This document shows positions 6,679-7,641 of a stretch of DNA of 7,641 nucleotides, one piece after another. Origin of the DNA: an uncultured Anaerolineae bacterium (lineage in GTDB: Bacteria; Chloroflexota; Anaerolineae; B4-G1; DUEL01); contig CALDFY010000181.1 of the NCBI GenBank assembly GCA_937942115.1, positions 1 through 7,641 on the forward strand. Direction: 5' to 3'. A model generated the notes under the pieces. It was not told the DNA's origin and searched no databases. It was given only the letters and a program-made list of their open reading frames with translations. Numbering within the stretch: the first letter of the stretch is position 1; the number at the start of each line of letters is the position of its first letter. Made by a program: the position numbers and the translations under genes.

Positions 6679-7512
6679 TCACAACGAACTGAGAAACTCT
6701 GCCAGTGCCTCCTCCCAGGGACGGAGGATGATACCCAGCGCGGCGGCGGCGGTATTGGCCAGCGGGGTGAAGCGCGGCGGGGTGGAATCCCGTCGGAACT
6801 GGTCCAATGGGATGGGCTCTATGGGAATGTGCTCCCGTCCGGTCAGGCGAAGGATGGCCCGCGCGAACTCGTAGCGGGAGCAATGGCCGCTGTTGGTCAG
6901 GTGATAAACGCCGTAGGCTTCGGTGCGGATCAGCGCAGCCAGCGCGCCGGCCAGGTCGGGAGCGTAGGTGGGGTTGCTGACCTCGTCCACCACGACGCGC
7001 AGGGCGCCCCGCTCATCGGCCAACTGGATGATCCGATGGGGGAAGTTCCGCCCGCCGGGGGCATAGAGCCAGGCCGTCCGAACGATGTAGAAGCGGGTCA
7101 GGAGATGGGATACCAGCCATTCGCCCGCTGCTTTGGAGCGCCCGTAGGGATTGATGGGGTGGGGCGGGTCCCATTCCCGATACGGCTCTGTCGCCGTGCC
7201 ATCAAAGACCTCGTTGGTGCTGATGTAGACCAGGGCCGCCCCGACTTCCGCGCAGGCCAGGGCGACGTTCTGGGTGCCCACTGCGTTGACCCGGTAGGCC
7301 CGCTCCGGGTCCCGGGCGCATCCGTCCACGTCGGTCCAGGCGGCGGCGTGGATGACCACATCCGGCGCGCAGGCCGTGATGGCGGCCCGGATGGCGGCCC
7401 GGTCGGTGATGTCCACCTCCGGCAGGTCGCATCCGCTGACGGTTTCCCCCGCCAGCGCCTCGTTCAACGCCCGGCCCAGTTGTCCCCGACTCCCGGTGAT
7501 GAAGACGCGCAT
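6679..7512 (-). CDS. rfbD: dTDP-4-dehydrorhamnose reductase (RmlD)
   Basis: This cytosolic short-chain dehydrogenase/reductase makes dTDP-L-rhamnose, using NAD(P)H, in the last step of the Rml pathway for cell-surface polysaccharide. The 277 residues are near the family's ~280-300. The N-terminal Rossmann motif is TGSRGQLG (6-13). DVVIHAAAWTDVDGCARDPE (51-70) and STNEVFDG (98-105) are the expected RmlD landmarks. The catalytic pair is Y123/K127 in YGRSK, with T99 nearby. The C-terminal GVYHLTNSGHCSRYEFA segment is also typical of the family. The start is ATG at 7512, supported by AGGAG 6 nt upstream. rmlA, rmlB and rmlC are not in the window. It heads the - strand gene run and nearly abuts plsY. 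A related NAD-dependent epimerase is the alternative but fits less well. Confidence 0.93.
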   Translation of the reverse strand: MRVFITGSRGQLGRALNEALAGETVSGCDLPEVDITDRAAIRAAITACAPDVVIHAAAWTDVDGCARDPERAYRVNAVGTQNVALACAEVGAALVYISTNEVFDGTATEPYREWDPPHPINPYGRSKAAGEWLVSHLLTRFYIVRTAWLYAPGGRNFPHRIIQLADERGALRVVVDEVSNPTYAPDLAGALAALIRTEAYGVYHLTNSGHCSRYEFARAILRLTGREHIPIEPIPLDQFRRDSTPPRFTPLANTAAAALGIILRPWEEALAEFLSSL

Positions 7513-7518
7513 CCTGTG

Positions 7519-7523
7519 CTCCT
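7519..7523 (-). promoter_or_regulatory. Ribosome binding site of rfbD
   Basis: AGGAG on the - strand lies 6 nt before the ATG at 7512, an ideal spacing that fixes the rfbD start. Confidence 0.75.
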
Positions 7524-7540
7524 GCTCCTCCCCGTGGGGA

Positions 7541-7572
7541 AAGGAAAACGGCCGGGGCTATCCCTGGCCGTT
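7541..7572 (-). terminator. Rho-independent terminator downstream of tRNA-Arg
   Basis: The arms 7547-7557 and 7562-7572 form an 11-bp stem with one G-U pair and a 4-nt loop. On the - strand the stem leads into TTTT, CC and TTT. It begins 15-18 nt after the mature 3' end of the tRNA and ends about 18 nt before the rfbD ribosome binding site. It would end the tRNA transcript, or act as a partial stop through which rfbD is read. Confidence 0.82.
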
Positions 7573-7589
7573 CCAGCAGAGTCCGAAGG

Positions 7590-7641
7590 TGCCCCTGGCG
7601 CGACTCGAACGCGCGGCCAAGAACTTAGGAGGTTCCTGCTC
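7590..7641 (-). tRNA. tRNA-Arg, anticodon CCU (partial, 5' part outside window)
   Basis: Reading the - strand towards lower coordinates, the D-stem 3' strand GAGC (7641-7638) is followed by base 26 and then an anticodon stem GGAAC/GTTCT with one G-U pair (7636-7632, 7624-7620). The 7-nt loop CTCCTAA has anticodon CCU (7629-7627), T at position 33 and A at 37. A 5-nt variable loop follows, then the T-arm with GCGCG/CGCGC around TTCGAGT (7614-7598). The acceptor 3' strand is CAGGGGC (7597-7591) with discriminator A at 7590. CC and then T come next, so a full CCA tail is not encoded and must be added by the CCA-adding enzyme. The 5' acceptor strand and most of the D-arm lie beyond 7641. It decodes AGG. 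Confidence 0.92.

Noticed and set aside
5454..6692. A 412-residue open frame on the + strand opposite mutL and plsY
   Set aside because: It is antisense to two clearly conserved genes, is low-complexity Gly/Arg/Pro-rich and shows no domain; GC-rich DNA produces such frames by chance.
7590..7641. Integration (att) site or mobile element at the tRNA 3' end
   Set aside because: tRNA 3' ends are common integration sites, but there is no integrase, no repeated copy of the tRNA end, and the adjacent genes are housekeeping genes.

Overview
This is a 7.6 kb, GC-rich bacterial window. It holds one large signalling gene on the + strand, running into the window from the left, and a compact run of four protein genes on the - strand, which begins beside a tRNA gene cut by the right edge. 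The likely source is a member of the Chloroflexota (Anaerolineae or a relative). That is an inference, not proof. It rests on the multi-GAF hybrid kinase with two C-terminal receivers, the high GC, the divergent PlsY and RmlD signatures, and the degenerate 7-bp tandem repeats and short palindrome between genes, a style I associate with that phylum. No ribosomal marker is present to settle it.

Layout from left to right: (1) 2-3487 +, a 5'-truncated hybrid sensor histidine kinase with four GAF domains (the first incomplete), HisKA, HATPase and two receiver domains. (2) A near-perfect hairpin at 3492-3524, placed to end transcription from both sides of this convergent junction. (3) 3546-4208 -, an unrecognised 220-residue protein with a possible winged-helix C-terminus. 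(4) A 70-bp degenerate heptamer array at 4223-4292. (5) 4293-6020 -, mutL of the endonuclease-bearing type. (6) A second, shorter heptamer array (6023-6043) next to a REP-like palindrome (6045-6069). (7) 6066-6677 -, plsY. (8) 6679-7512 -, dTDP-4-dehydrorhamnose reductase (rfbD/rmlD). (9) A rho-independent terminator at 7541-7572, just downstream of a partial tRNA-Arg(CCU) at 7590-7641.

The - strand genes read rfbD, plsY, mutL, unknown. rfbD and plsY are almost touching (1 nt apart) and plsY to mutL is under 50 nt, so they look like one transcription unit ending at the 3492-3524 hairpin. Their functions (dTDP-rhamnose synthesis, phospholipid synthesis, mismatch repair) are not biochemically linked, so this looks like a housekeeping cluster rather than a specialised system. 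The kinase could respond to a small ligand or redox signal through its GAF domains and pass phosphate to its own receivers. It has no output domain, so its target cannot be read from the window.

I found no convincing new defence, mobile or biosynthetic system. The most unusual material is intergenic: two heptamer arrays of the same family, each just upstream of a start codon, and a palindrome fused to a stop codon.
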